Source: Paenibacillus sabinae T27
GTDB lineage: Bacteria > Bacillota > Bacilli > Paenibacillales > Paenibacillaceae
Reading direction: 5' to 3'
Assembly: GCF_000612505.1 (NCBI RefSeq)
Contig: NZ_CP004078.1
Location: 2,953,252 to 3,017,251, forward strand
DNA: 64,000 nt
Each line of letters opens with the position of its first letter. Position 1 is the first letter of the stretch. Both the position numbers and the translations under genes were made by a program. Positions 54,621 to 62,200 of this stretch are shown one piece after another. The notes beneath the pieces were generated by a model that had not been told where the DNA came from, searched no databases, and worked only from the letters and a program-made list of their open reading frames with translations.

Positions 54621-54854
54621 TTAATCTCCCTTTACTTCATATTCGTTCGGAATTAATTCATACAAGGCACGAACATCACAACCGATGGAATCGGCGATCG
54701 ATATGGCAATTTTGAGTGGCATCACTCTTTTGTCTTCAATAAAGTCGTAAACTCGTTCGGGTTTAAAAAGCAAGTCTTTTGCCAGCCATTCCGCTGACTT
54801 TCCGGATTCCATCAATCGTTCATTCAGCAAGCAACGTCCAAGTTCAAATTTCAA
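54621..54854 (-). CDS. Small XRE/Cro-type HTH protein
   Basis: A 77-residue helix-turn-helix protein: LLNERLMESGKSAEWLAKDL (helices 1-2), ERVYDFIEDKRVMPLKIAISIADSIG (recognition helix region) and an acidic end. It is likely a DNA-binding repressor of a mobile or toxin-type module. Start TTG 54854 follows GGGAGG at a slightly long distance. Partner not identified; the ABC-F gene lies upstream in the same direction. Confidence 0.78.
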   Translation of the reverse strand: MKFELGRCLLNERLMESGKSAEWLAKDLLFKPERVYDFIEDKRVMPLKIAISIADSIGCDVRALYELIPNEYEVKGD

Positions 54855-54947
54855 GAAGCGATGACCTCCCGCGTAAGAAAATATTTATTTATCCTTAAGC
54901 GTTGTCCATTGCCAGCATGAGTATACTTTATAAAGGGAGCCATAACG

Positions 54948-55016
54948 ATGAAATTCCCCATGCGTCTGCCCAATTTGTTGGGTGAGTTCCGTCGAAGCGC
55001 TATCGTTTCCCGTTAA
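54948..55016 (+). CDS. Possible 22-residue peptide gene
   Basis: ATG 54948 with AAGGGAG about 8 bases upstream opens 22 codons, MKFPMRLPNLLGEFRRSAIVSR with a basic C-terminal half, divergent from the XRE gene. A TATACT-like -10 is present upstream. It may be a peptide gene paired with the XRE gene, but it could be chance. Confidence 0.3.
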   Translation: MKFPMRLPNLLGEFRRSAIVSR

Positions 55017-55102
55017 TTCAATCTTCCCCCTTTTCATAAAAGTTGTTTGTAAAGCTTTCTGCCGTTGAAATCATGTTTAACTCCTAGTCACTTTGCATAA
55101 AT

Positions 55103-56590
55103 CTAACCCCCACCGAGTTCAATCGTTTTCGTGGCGACACGGTCGTGAAATTCCCGATCATGCTCCACGAACACAATGGTCGGCGCGTACTCAAGCAGCA
55201 GCTCTTCAATCTGCATCCGGGAAATCACGTCGACAAAGTTGAGCGGTTCGTCCCAAATATGCAGATGAGCCTCTTCGCATAGGCTTCTCGCGATCAGAAC
55301 CTTCTTCTTCTGCCCGCCGCTAAACGCCGACATATCCTTCTCAAACTGGATGCGCGCGAAATCAAGTTTACGCAACAGGGCCTTAAATAAGCTTTCGTCG
55401 ATTCCGTGCTCTGCTGCATAATCGGAAAGTGATCCTCGCAGATGAGAGGTACTCTGGGATACATAGGAAACGCGAAGCTGCGGCTCCAGCCGAAACGTGC
55501 CTGTATAGTGAAGCGCCTCGCCGTTGAGCAGGCGAAGCAAGCTAGACTTGCCCGAACCGTTTGGACCTGAAATTGCGATCCGATCCCCTTGTTCGATCGT
55601 CAAACGAACGTTCTCGCAAACCGGTCTTTCCCCGTAGTAAATCGTGACGTGATCCAGCACGACCAGTTCGGATTTGGGATATGCGAGCTGAGAAATCACA
55701 AGGCTTTCTGACTGTTCGATATTTCGGAGCAGTTTCGACTTCTCCTCTACAGCGGCGGTTTGCCGCTGCTCGATGGATTTCGCGCGTTTCATCATTTTTG
55801 CTGCTTTGTGACCGACGTATCCCTTGTCCAGCTTGGAGCCGGAGTTTCGTGTGCCGTTTTTCGATTTTTCGATCTCGTGAGACCAGCCGCTCGTGCGTTT
55901 GACAGAAGTCGATAAACGCTGTATGTCTTTGTACAACTTTTCGTTTTGTGCCAATTCGAACGTGTCCTGGCGAGTTTTGTTCGTCCACCAGCTGGAGAAG
56001 CTGCCTTTTTGGATTTCGATATTCGTTTTGTTGATCGATAGAATATGATCGACGCAGCGGTCGAGAAATGCCCGATCGTGTGAAACAAGAATAAAACCGC
56101 GTTTCGTATTCAGATAATCGCCAACAAGCTTTCGTGCGTGAAAGTCGAGATGATTGGTCGGCTCATCAATGAGCAGAAATCGATTGTCCTGGATGAACAG
56201 CACGGCCAGCAGTACCTTCGTCTGCTCGCCTTGGGACAGCGATTCGAATGGCCGGTACAACACGTCTTCCGAAACCTTAAGCAGGTTCAGTTCGCGCATC
56301 AACTTCCAGCGCTCATAGCCTGGCACGATCTCTTCGATGACGTCGACGGTCAAATATTCCGGATGTTCGACGGGAAACGGAAAATAATCAAAAGCAACCG
56401 GTGCGGAGATCGTGCCGCTGTATTCGTATTTCCCCTGCAGCAGGTTAAGGAACGTCGTTTTCCCTCGACCGTTTCGCCCTGTAAACCCCAGCTTCCAGTC
56501 TGTATCGATTTGAAAATGAACATTTTCGAATATAAGGTCATAGCTACCTGGATAGGCAAAAGTAAGATTGGATACCTGTATCGCGGGCAT
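55103..56590 (-). CDS. Lsa-type ABC-F ribosome protection protein
   Basis: A 495-residue ABC-F protein without membrane segments, with two ATPase domains: Walker A GFTGRNGRGKTTFLN and GPNGSGKSSLLRLLN, signatures LSQGEQTKVLLA and FSGGQKKKVLIA, Walker B FLLIDEPTNHLDFHARKL and IWDEPLNFVD, and a Lys-rich linker (antibiotic-resistance domain) between. It resembles Lsa(A/B), which dislodges lincosamides, streptogramins A and pleuromutilins from the ribosome. ATG 56590 has AAAGG nine bases before. Expression is governed by a leader terminator. Confidence 0.92.
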   Translation of the reverse strand: MPAIQVSNLTFAYPGSYDLIFENVHFQIDTDWKLGFTGRNGRGKTTFLNLLQGKYEYSGTISAPVAFDYFPFPVEHPEYLTVDVIEEIVPGYERWKLMRELNLLKVSEDVLYRPFESLSQGEQTKVLLAVLFIQDNRFLLIDEPTNHLDFHARKLVGDYLNTKRGFILVSHDRAFLDRCVDHILSINKTNIEIQKGSFSSWWTNKTRQDTFELAQNEKLYKDIQRLSTSVKRTSGWSHEIEKSKNGTRNSGSKLDKGYVGHKAAKMMKRAKSIEQRQTAAVEEKSKLLRNIEQSESLVISQLAYPKSELVVLDHVTIYYGERPVCENVRLTIEQGDRIAISGPNGSGKSSLLRLLNGEALHYTGTFRLEPQLRVSYVSQSTSHLRGSLSDYAAEHGIDESLFKALLRKLDFARIQFEKDMSAFSGGQKKKVLIARSLCEEAHLHIWDEPLNFVDVISRMQIEELLLEYAPTIVFVEHDREFHDRVATKTIELGGG

Positions 56591-56611
56591 GGCGATCATC
56601 CTTTCGTATGG

Positions 56612-56810
56612 AAATAAAAAGAGCCGCAAGAAAGGTGCTTTCTTGCGGCTCTGATCCATACGAGGAAATCCGGCCCCATTCCAAGGGGCCGGATGACTGT
56701 CCGGATAGGGAGCGCAAACAAAATGCAGACCTTTCTTGCAGAGACGAAATAAACCAACCACAGCCGATAGCTGAGTCCGTTCTTTTCGTGATCTCGCAGC
56801 AAGAAAGTTC
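56612..56810 (-). promoter_or_regulatory. Attenuator leader of the ABC-F gene
   Basis: Just before the gene lies a terminator, GAGCCGCAAGAAAG paired with CTTTCTTGCGGCTC plus a T run (56612-56652, minus strand). Upstream copies of the same arm sequences, CAAGAAAG at 56741-56729 and CTTTCTTGC at about 56810-56796, allow alternative pairing; a CCGGCCCC hairpin (56670-56692) is between. Short ORFs in the leader, including an ATGTAG minimal start-stop near 56815, suggest antibiotic-stalled ribosomes select the antiterminator. Confidence 0.75.
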
Positions 56811-56957
56811 TACATGTATTCGTTCAACTCCCGTCATCAAAATTACGTACAGTTTATCACAATCGTAATTTAACTACAACCTGCGCCGTCCCGTTTAAGC
56901 TGAAGCCTTGCGAAGCTCCGCCATGCTCCTTCGCTTGATTCCTGTTATTTCACTATC

Positions 56958-56977
56958 CTGCCCGTTAGAGCTTAATG
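56958..56977. repeat. CTGCCCGT(T/A)AG motif, copy C
   Basis: CTGCCCGTTAGAGCTTAATG, upstream of the ABC-F leader promoter region, in the same orientation as copies A and B. Confidence 0.6.
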
Positions 56978-57015
56978 AAGCGTCATCAGCCTATTACTTT
57001 ATTTTCTTCTGACAT

Positions 57016-57492
57016 TTACATCAGCATTTTTGCCGCAAACCGGTCGATTTTTTCCAGGGACAAGCCCTTTCCCTTCTTGCTTTTGCCTTTTACCGCCCGA
57101 AAAATAAGCCTCTCCGGCAGCGACAGCTTGCTGTAATCCAGTTCATCTCCGAAGACGTCCGCAGCGGCCGCCCGGGTCCGCAAAACGTCCGGAAACGCTC
57201 CCTCCAGTTCCTTACGCGCTTTCTCTTCCGGTTCGGCTGCGCAGATGAACAGACCAATTTTTTTGGAGGCGAGCCGGGACTGCTCTTTGTTGATAAATTC
57301 GGTCATCTGCTTCTGAATTCCGCCATAATAGATCGATCCGCCCAAAATAACCGTTTCATACTCCGATAGCTCAGGAACCGAATCCGTCATCAGATTTACC
57401 GCGTCCGTCCCTTGCCCCATCCGGGCTTGCAGCAAGCCCGCCGCCTTAGTCGTGCAGCCGTGCCTCGTCGTGAACAAAATCAACGTCTTCAT
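57016..57492 (-). CDS. Flavodoxin-domain protein (HemG-like)
   Basis: A 158-residue flavodoxin: TLILFTTRHGCTTKAAGLL is the phosphate-binding loop, VILGGSIYYGGIQKQMTEFIN the second FMN region, and FICAAEPEEKARKELEGAFP the family tail. HemG-type flavodoxins can act in protoporphyrinogen oxidation, but this is an unassigned member. ATG 57492 has GGGGGAG upstream. It lies 33 bases downstream of the membrane protein gene and is probably in the TetR operon. Confidence 0.87.
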   Translation of the reverse strand: MKTLILFTTRHGCTTKAAGLLQARMGQGTDAVNLMTDSVPELSEYETVILGGSIYYGGIQKQMTEFINKEQSRLASKKIGLFICAAEPEEKARKELEGAFPDVLRTRAAAADVFGDELDYSKLSLPERLIFRAVKGKSKKGKGLSLEKIDRFAAKMLM

Positions 57493-57525
57493 TTTTCTCC
57501 CCCGCTTTGCCAGAATAAACATCCA

Positions 57526-58410
57526 TTATGCCGGTTGCCGCGTATGTTTCAACAGCAGCACAAAGTTGTACAAAGCCCACATTGTAAAGCACGGAAACAG
57601 AACAAGTTCCGCCAGGGATACGTTCACGCCTTCATACAGCATCATGCCCAGCATGGCGGAGATCGCCGTAAGGAGCGATATTCCTTTTACAATCATTACG
57701 GACGCCAGCAAAAATCCGATTGTCCGCCTGCGAAGAACCAGTATGCCTGCTGCTATGCTCAGCGGAACAACGACACCGAGGTCCATCGCCTGGATAACCA
57801 GAGTGCTGTAATGCTCAAGGCCCACCGGCGCGCCGCTAACGGGATCGGGACGCAGGATTTTGCCAAGCCACAGCATGAAGATTGAACTGCCGATAAACAG
57901 CAAGAAAATGCCGATTCTCCTGACAGGAAGCGTGTCTTTGAACAGGCGGTCCCGATCTTTTTGCAGAGCATTCAAGGTGAAGATAAAGGCAAACAAGCTC
58001 GCCGAGAAAAGAATCGTGTACATGAGAAACAGCGGATTATACATGGATAAAAAAGTGTAAGACGCGTACGTATACAAAAAATAGCCGAGCGTTCCCGTAA
58101 GCAGCAAATGTCCGTTTCTTCTTCCCTTAAGGGCCATCCAAAGCGAAACGCACAGCAGCGGCACGCCAAGCACCAAGGTAACCAAATCCTGGCCTATTGC
58201 CTGCGCAGCCATCGATACCGATTCGTTCTTATACAATCCTTGGCCGTACAGGGTTACGGACTCGCCGCGAACCGACCTAAAAGCATGTTCACCCGGACCT
58301 CCCCCGGTCAGCAGCCCGGCTCCCGCAGCGATCGCCGCAAGCAGAATAATCAGGACCGACAACAGGGTAACCCCTTTCATGTTCTTCATCCCGCATCTTC
58401 CTTCTGTCAT
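57526..58410 (-). CDS. Hypothetical seven-to-eight-helix membrane protein
   Basis: A 294-residue polytopic membrane protein: a short extracellular loop after helix 1 (RSVRGESVTLYGQGLYKNESVS), then paired helices such as LVLGVPLLCVSLWMALKG, YFLYTYASYTFLSMYNPLFLMY and VVVPLSIAAGILVLRRR. ATG 58410 overlaps the tetR stop (ATGA) and has GGAGG eight bases upstream. The function is unknown; it is coupled to tetR and followed by a flavodoxin, suggesting an envelope or redox role under TetR control. Confidence 0.8.
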   Translation of the reverse strand: MTEGRCGMKNMKGVTLLSVLIILLAAIAAGAGLLTGGGPGEHAFRSVRGESVTLYGQGLYKNESVSMAAQAIGQDLVTLVLGVPLLCVSLWMALKGRRNGHLLLTGTLGYFLYTYASYTFLSMYNPLFLMYTILFSASLFAFIFTLNALQKDRDRLFKDTLPVRRIGIFLLFIGSSIFMLWLGKILRPDPVSGAPVGLEHYSTLVIQAMDLGVVVPLSIAAGILVLRRRTIGFLLASVMIVKGISLLTAISAMLGMMLYEGVNVSLAELVLFPCFTMWALYNFVLLLKHTRQPA

Positions 58411-59042
58411 TGGCTTGATCCTCCGGGCAAGTCCTTAGCGGCAGCCAGCATCAGTGCAATATATGTGTCGATCAGCTTCTCCTTTTGTTCGGCCGGTATC
58501 TCCTTCTCCACCGTCAGTCTAAGTATGAGGCCAAACGCGGCGCTCCAGATAATCTGGGCGGTCCGTTCGATCTCGCTGTCCTCTTTATCCCGCATGTTCT
58601 CAAAATCCCGCAAAATCCCGCACAGCATGCCGATCGCGGCCCTCTGCTCCGAGGCTCCGCGAAACAGCACCGCGGTCTGGGACAGCACGGAAGGAGATTC
58701 ATTCAGCATAATGTTCCGGTAACGGGAACCGTCCGCAAGCGAGGTCTCAATGAAATGGCGCATCGTCTGCTCAAATACACGTTCGGGGCGTGTCTCTTTG
58801 GCGCCTTCTGCTCTCAGATCCGAGACAAACTGCTGATAATCTTGCTGAAGGAGCTGCTCGACAATCGCTTCTTTGCCCGAAAAATAGTGATAAATAATGC
58901 CGGGCGAATATTCGATCCGCTCTGCAATCTTCCGAATAGACAGGCGCTCCAATCCTTCTTCAGACGCAATTTGGCCCGCCGCATCCAAAATGGCCTTCCG
59001 CCTTTCATCCCGCTCCCGTTCCTGCCGCTCATGCCTTTTCAT
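58407..59042 (-). CDS. TetR family transcriptional regulator
   Basis: A 211-residue regulator. RKAILDAAGQIASEEGLERLSIRKIAERIEYSPGIIYHYFSGKEAI is the TetR HTH (positions about 18-62), followed by a ligand-binding helical domain. ATG 59042 is used with GGGAG eleven bases upstream. Two tandem palindromes are centred 37 and 56 bases before it, pointing to autoregulation. It is the first gene of the unit with the membrane protein and flavodoxin. Confidence 0.92.
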   Translation of the reverse strand: MKRHERQERERDERRKAILDAAGQIASEEGLERLSIRKIAERIEYSPGIIYHYFSGKEAIVEQLLQQDYQQFVSDLRAEGAKETRPERVFEQTMRHFIETSLADGSRYRNIMLNESPSVLSQTAVLFRGASEQRAAIGMLCGILRDFENMRDKEDSEIERTAQIIWSAAFGLILRLTVEKEIPAEQKEKLIDTYIALMLAAAKDLPGGSSQ

Positions 59043-59071
59043 TATGGCCGTAACTCCCTTCAACCCCAACT

Positions 59072-59105
59072 TTGAACACTGTTCAATGTATTAAACACTG
59101 TTGAT
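59072..59105. promoter_or_regulatory. Two tandem TetR operators
   Basis: TTGAACACTGTTCAA (59072-59086) is a perfect 15-base palindrome; TTAAACACTGTTGAT (59091-59105) is a weaker copy 19 bases on. Confidence 0.7.
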
Positions 59106-59177
59106 TATAGAGTCCGTTCCAACTATTGTCAATGAGCTTTTGCCCATAAAAACAGACGGAATATCATGCAGCTGCAA

Positions 59178-59210
59178 TAAAAAAAGCAACCCGGTTCTGC
59201 CGGATTGCCT
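59178..59210 (-). terminator. Terminator after the SDR gene
   Basis: On the minus strand GCAATCCGG pairs with CCGGGTTGC (one G-U), followed by seven T. Confidence 0.8.
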
Positions 59211-59221
59211 TTGCCTGACTA

Positions 59222-59995
59222 TTAAAATCCGAAAATGCTCATGCCGCCATCCACGATCAGCGTCTGGCCCGTCATGTAATGAGCCGCGTCGGAGGCCAGA
59301 AAAACGACCGGACCGACCAGTTCCTCCAAGTTGCCGATTCGCCCGAGAGGCGTACGGTCCAGAATCCGCTTTAAGTACTGCTCGTCCGCCAGCACCTTTT
59401 CGGTGAGCGGGGTGCGGAAATACCAGGGCCCTACCGCGTTGACGCGGATGCCGTACTGGGCCCATTCCAGCGCGAGATTTTTGGTCATTTGGATCATGGC
59501 CGCTTTGGTTGCCCCGTAGACTACGCCTGTCCGCAGCGCCGTATGGCCGCCAACCGACGAAATGTTGATGATGCTTCCGCCGCCCTGCTCTTTCATCAGT
59601 CCCGCCGCCAGCTGCGAGCCGATGAACGCTGATTTCAGATTGGTGGCCATAATCGCCTCCCACTCCACATCGGTCACTTCAAGCGCGGGTGTACGGATAT
59701 TCATGCCCGCATTATTGACGAGCAGATCCAGCCCGCCCAGGTCGGCCGCGGCCCGTCCGAAGGCTTCCTCCATCTGTTCGCGCTGGGTAACGTCCGCCGG
59801 GTAACAGTAGCTTTTGGCGGAAGTATGCTCCGAAATCAGCGCCGCGGTTTCCTCCAGATCGGTAATCGTCCGGGAGAGCAGCGCCACATCGCAGCCGGCC
59901 TCGGCCAGCCCGATGGCCAGCGCGCGGCCGATGCCCTTTCCGGCTCCGGTAACAAGCGCTTTTTTGCCATCCAGTCTGAAAGAAGGTAAATACAT
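59222..59995 (-). CDS. SDR family oxidoreductase (gluconate/glucose dehydrogenase-like)
   Basis: A 257-residue classical SDR. TGAGKGIGR near residues 16-25, DVTQREQ, LVNNAGMN, the Ser-Tyr-Lys site (NISSVGG...YGATKAAM) and the C-terminal TGQTLIVDGGMS are present. It may oxidise a sugar acid, sugar or hydroxy compound. ATG 59995 has GGAGCGG upstream. It lies between a GNAT gene and its own terminator, 21 bases after the GNAT stop. Confidence 0.9.
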   Translation of the reverse strand: MYLPSFRLDGKKALVTGAGKGIGRALAIGLAEAGCDVALLSRTITDLEETAALISEHTSAKSYCYPADVTQREQMEEAFGRAAADLGGLDLLVNNAGMNIRTPALEVTDVEWEAIMATNLKSAFIGSQLAAGLMKEQGGGSIINISSVGGHTALRTGVVYGATKAAMIQMTKNLALEWAQYGIRVNAVGPWYFRTPLTEKVLADEQYLKRILDRTPLGRIGNLEELVGPVVFLASDAAHYMTGQTLIVDGGMSIFGF

Positions 59996-60016
59996 GATGA
60001 TCCGCTCCTGTCTATG

Positions 60017-60526
60017 TTATTTATTGACCTTGCCGGCGTTCAGCGTGCTGAAATACTGGCTTGGATTGCCCTGCTGCGGATTGAACTTTTCCTTAAACGA
60101 GCCCTTCGTGTATTCACCGATTACCCGGTGCCAGAAGCTGCGGGCAGGCTCGTTGGCCCGGATCTGGGAAACTTTCCAGTCGCCGGGGAACATGTCGAAC
60201 AGCCGGTGAGCCGCCCACTTTCCGACGCCGGAGCGGCGATATTTTTGCATCACAAAAAACTCCGTCATATAATACTGTCCTTCGCTGCTCCGCAGAAGCC
60301 TGTCAACGAGCGCAAATCCGGCCGGACGGTTGTCACAGGTGATCAGATAGGGATATTTATTGTGGCCGCTGTTCCAGTAAGCTTCAAGACCCGGATAGGC
60401 GGGAAACGCGCCGTCACGATCCACATCGAGATCCAGGTAACGGGTGAAGTCGTATAGATAGAACTGCATGAGTCTGCTGATAATCTGCTTCCGCTCGGCG
60501 GGCACCAGCTCAAGTCCAAGTTCCAA
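60017..60526 (-). CDS. GNAT family N-acetyltransferase
   Basis: A 169-residue acetyltransferase: LITCDNRPAGFALVDRLL, MTEFFVMQKYRRSGVGKWAAHRLFDMFPG (acetyl-CoA site R-x-x-G-V-G) and FWHRVIGEY. TTG 60526 is preferred since AGAGGTG lies before it; GTG 60535 is an alternative. It precedes the SDR gene in the same direction. The substrate is unknown. Confidence 0.85.
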   Translation of the reverse strand: MELGLELVPAERKQIISRLMQFYLYDFTRYLDLDVDRDGAFPAYPGLEAYWNSGHNKYPYLITCDNRPAGFALVDRLLRSSEGQYYMTEFFVMQKYRRSGVGKWAAHRLFDMFPGDWKVSQIRANEPARSFWHRVIGEYTKGSFKEKFNPQQGNPSQYFSTLNAGKVNK

Positions 60527-60677
60527 AGGGGTCACCTCTGCTTGTCTCTTTTTTCTATTCCTTCACATGATATAACTTTGAACCTCCCGTTAGCAAGGCG
60601 GAGCGAGGAAAGTAAATCCAGTCCGAACATGTTAAAATAGAGCATACACAGAACAATCTCTGAAAATAGGTGAACTC

Positions 60678-61760
60678 ATGAGCTTACAGAAGATTAGCGA
60701 CCGAAAAAAGCTGGAGCTGAAGCTGCCGCAGATGCCCTGGTTCGTTCAGCAGTTCATCGATTACAAGCTGCCGGACCTTTCTCCTTCCACCCTGCTGGAG
60801 TACGTGCGGGATTATGAATCGTTTTTCGGTTGGCTGCGCGCGGAAGGGCTGTCACAGGCCGACACCAACGCCGGGGTTACGCTGCTGGAGCTGGAGACCT
60901 TGCATATGGACAGCGTTACCAGCTACCGGCTGTACTTGACTACACGGACGGAGGACACGAATTCCAAAATTACCGTTTCCCGCAAGCTGTCCGCCCTCCG
61001 CTCCCTGTTCCATTACCTCAGCCAAATTGCCGAGGACGAGAATTTCTATCCCTTGCTGAAGCGCAACGTTATGGCCAAGGTGGAGATCAAAAGAATCCAT
61101 AAGCCAAAAGATACCGCGGCCAAGCTGAAAGGCAAAATACTCGAAGAGGATGAACTCCTCGAATTCGTCGGCTATATCCTGGAGGGCTACGGGCGGGACG
61201 TGGAAGGCAATAAGCAGGCCCATTATGCGTTTATGCTGAACCGGGAGCGGGATGCCTGCATCGCCAGCCTCATCCTGAACTCGGGGCTCCGCGTATCGGA
61301 AATCGTCAATCTGAACGTCGATGACCTTGATCTCGGCAATAAGCTGCTGTATGTTTACCGCAAAGGCCAGAACGACGAGACGTTCAAGACTCCGGTTTAT
61401 TTTCGGGAACAGGCCAAGGATGAATTGCAGCAGTATCTGAGCCTGCGTCATTCCCGGTACAACACGCCCAAGAAGGAAAAAGCCCTGTTCGTGGCTAAAC
61501 CCAACGGCAGCCCGGAAAGCAAACGGATGACGAAACGCGCCATACAGGTGATGATTATCAAGTACGCCAAGCGGTTCGGCAAGCCTTACTTAACCGTCCA
61601 TAAGCTGCGGCACTCCTTCGCAACCGACTATTATTTGCAGAATGATATTTACAAGACCAAAGAGCAGCTCGGCCACGCCTCCACCGAGACAACCGAGGTG
61701 TACGCACACCTGACCGACAAGACGATGTCCGAAGCGATCGAGCGGCGGCTGGAGTCTTGA
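60678..61760 (+). CDS. xerS: XerS-type tyrosine recombinase
   Basis: A 360-residue recombinase with all catalytic residues: Arg205 (SGLRVSE), Lys229 (YRKGQND), His308 and Arg311 ([10 protein letters not shown]), His333 (LGHAS) and Tyr342 (EVYAHL). Its length, and the N-terminal MPWFVQQFIDYKL with STLLEYVRDYESFFGWL, match streptococcal XerS, which alone resolves chromosome dimers at difSL. ATG 60678 follows AGGTGA. It has no phage genes nearby. The gene lies near a dispersed repeat with TTTTTC and GAAA arms. Confidence 0.85.
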   Translation: MSLQKISDRKKLELKLPQMPWFVQQFIDYKLPDLSPSTLLEYVRDYESFFGWLRAEGLSQADTNAGVTLLELETLHMDSVTSYRLYLTTRTEDTNSKITVSRKLSALRSLFHYLSQIAEDENFYPLLKRNVMAKVEIKRIHKPKDTAAKLKGKILEEDELLEFVGYILEGYGRDVEGNKQAHYAFMLNRERDACIASLILNSGLRVSEIVNLNVDDLDLGNKLLYVYRKGQNDETFKTPVYFREQAKDELQQYLSLRHSRYNTPKKEKALFVAKPNGSPESKRMTKRAIQVMIIKYAKRFGKPYLTVHKLRHSFATDYYLQNDIYKTKEQLGHASTETTEVYAHLTDKTMSEAIERRLES

Positions 61761-61920
61761 GTGGCGCAGCAGCTTTGCATTGGTTGATTGATGGCATGCT
61801 TGTTAGGTACATTTCTGTTTCCCGCTCTGCTTAGGCAATCGGCGTAAACATTTTGTTCCGGCCCAGATAAAACCTGATACAAGGTGATCTGTCCTTTTGA
61901 CAGATACAAAATCCTTAATA

Positions 61921-62088
61921 ATGTCTTTTAAATAGTGGACACTCCGGCAAAACCGGCATATGTGCGATGTTGCGTCTTTCAAGCCGAATTTCTTCAACAT
62001 ATAGAGTTAATCAGCTTACCATTGTCCATATATTGAAAAACCCATCCGGGGGGGTTACTTTGTGCAATGTCCACCTTTTAAAAGACAT
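61921..62088. repeat. MITE-like 168-bp element with 21-bp inverted ends
   Basis: The left end (61921-61941) and right end (62068-62088) are inverted repeats matching at 19 of 21 bases, core GTCTTTTAAA with GTGGACA inside. TTAATA/TATTAA adjoin both sides. No coding frame is convincing. It is probably a miniature transposable element or a transposon footprint; no target duplication is clear. Confidence 0.5.
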
Positions 62089-62096
62089 CCCTATTA

Positions 62097-62126
62097 AAAT
62101 GTCCTCGCAGAGAGGACATTTTTTTG
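62097..62126 (+). terminator. Rho-independent terminator
   Basis: AAATGTCCTC pairs with GAGGACATTT around GCAGA, with a T run. It follows the xerS unit and MITE-like element. Confidence 0.8.
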
Positions 62127-62180
62127 TTGCCTGGTTCAGTGTTATCTTGTGGCGGCAAAGAAGTGGCTGCTTATTGTTGT

Positions 62181-62200
62181 GAATTTTTCATATGTTGAAA
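62181..62200. repeat. Dispersed 20-bp repeat, copy 4
   Basis: GAATTTTTCATATGTTGAAA, identical to the copies at 50514 and 51633. On the minus strand it provides the last codons and the TGA of mobB. Confidence 0.75.

Noticed and set aside
56591..56761. 57-residue N-terminal extension of the ABC-F frame
   Set aside because: It runs through the leader terminator and lacks a start site; the conserved protein begins at 56590.
61803..62000. 65-codon minus-strand ORF with a CRFC pair
   Set aside because: No ribosome site and it runs across the MITE-like end; probably chance.
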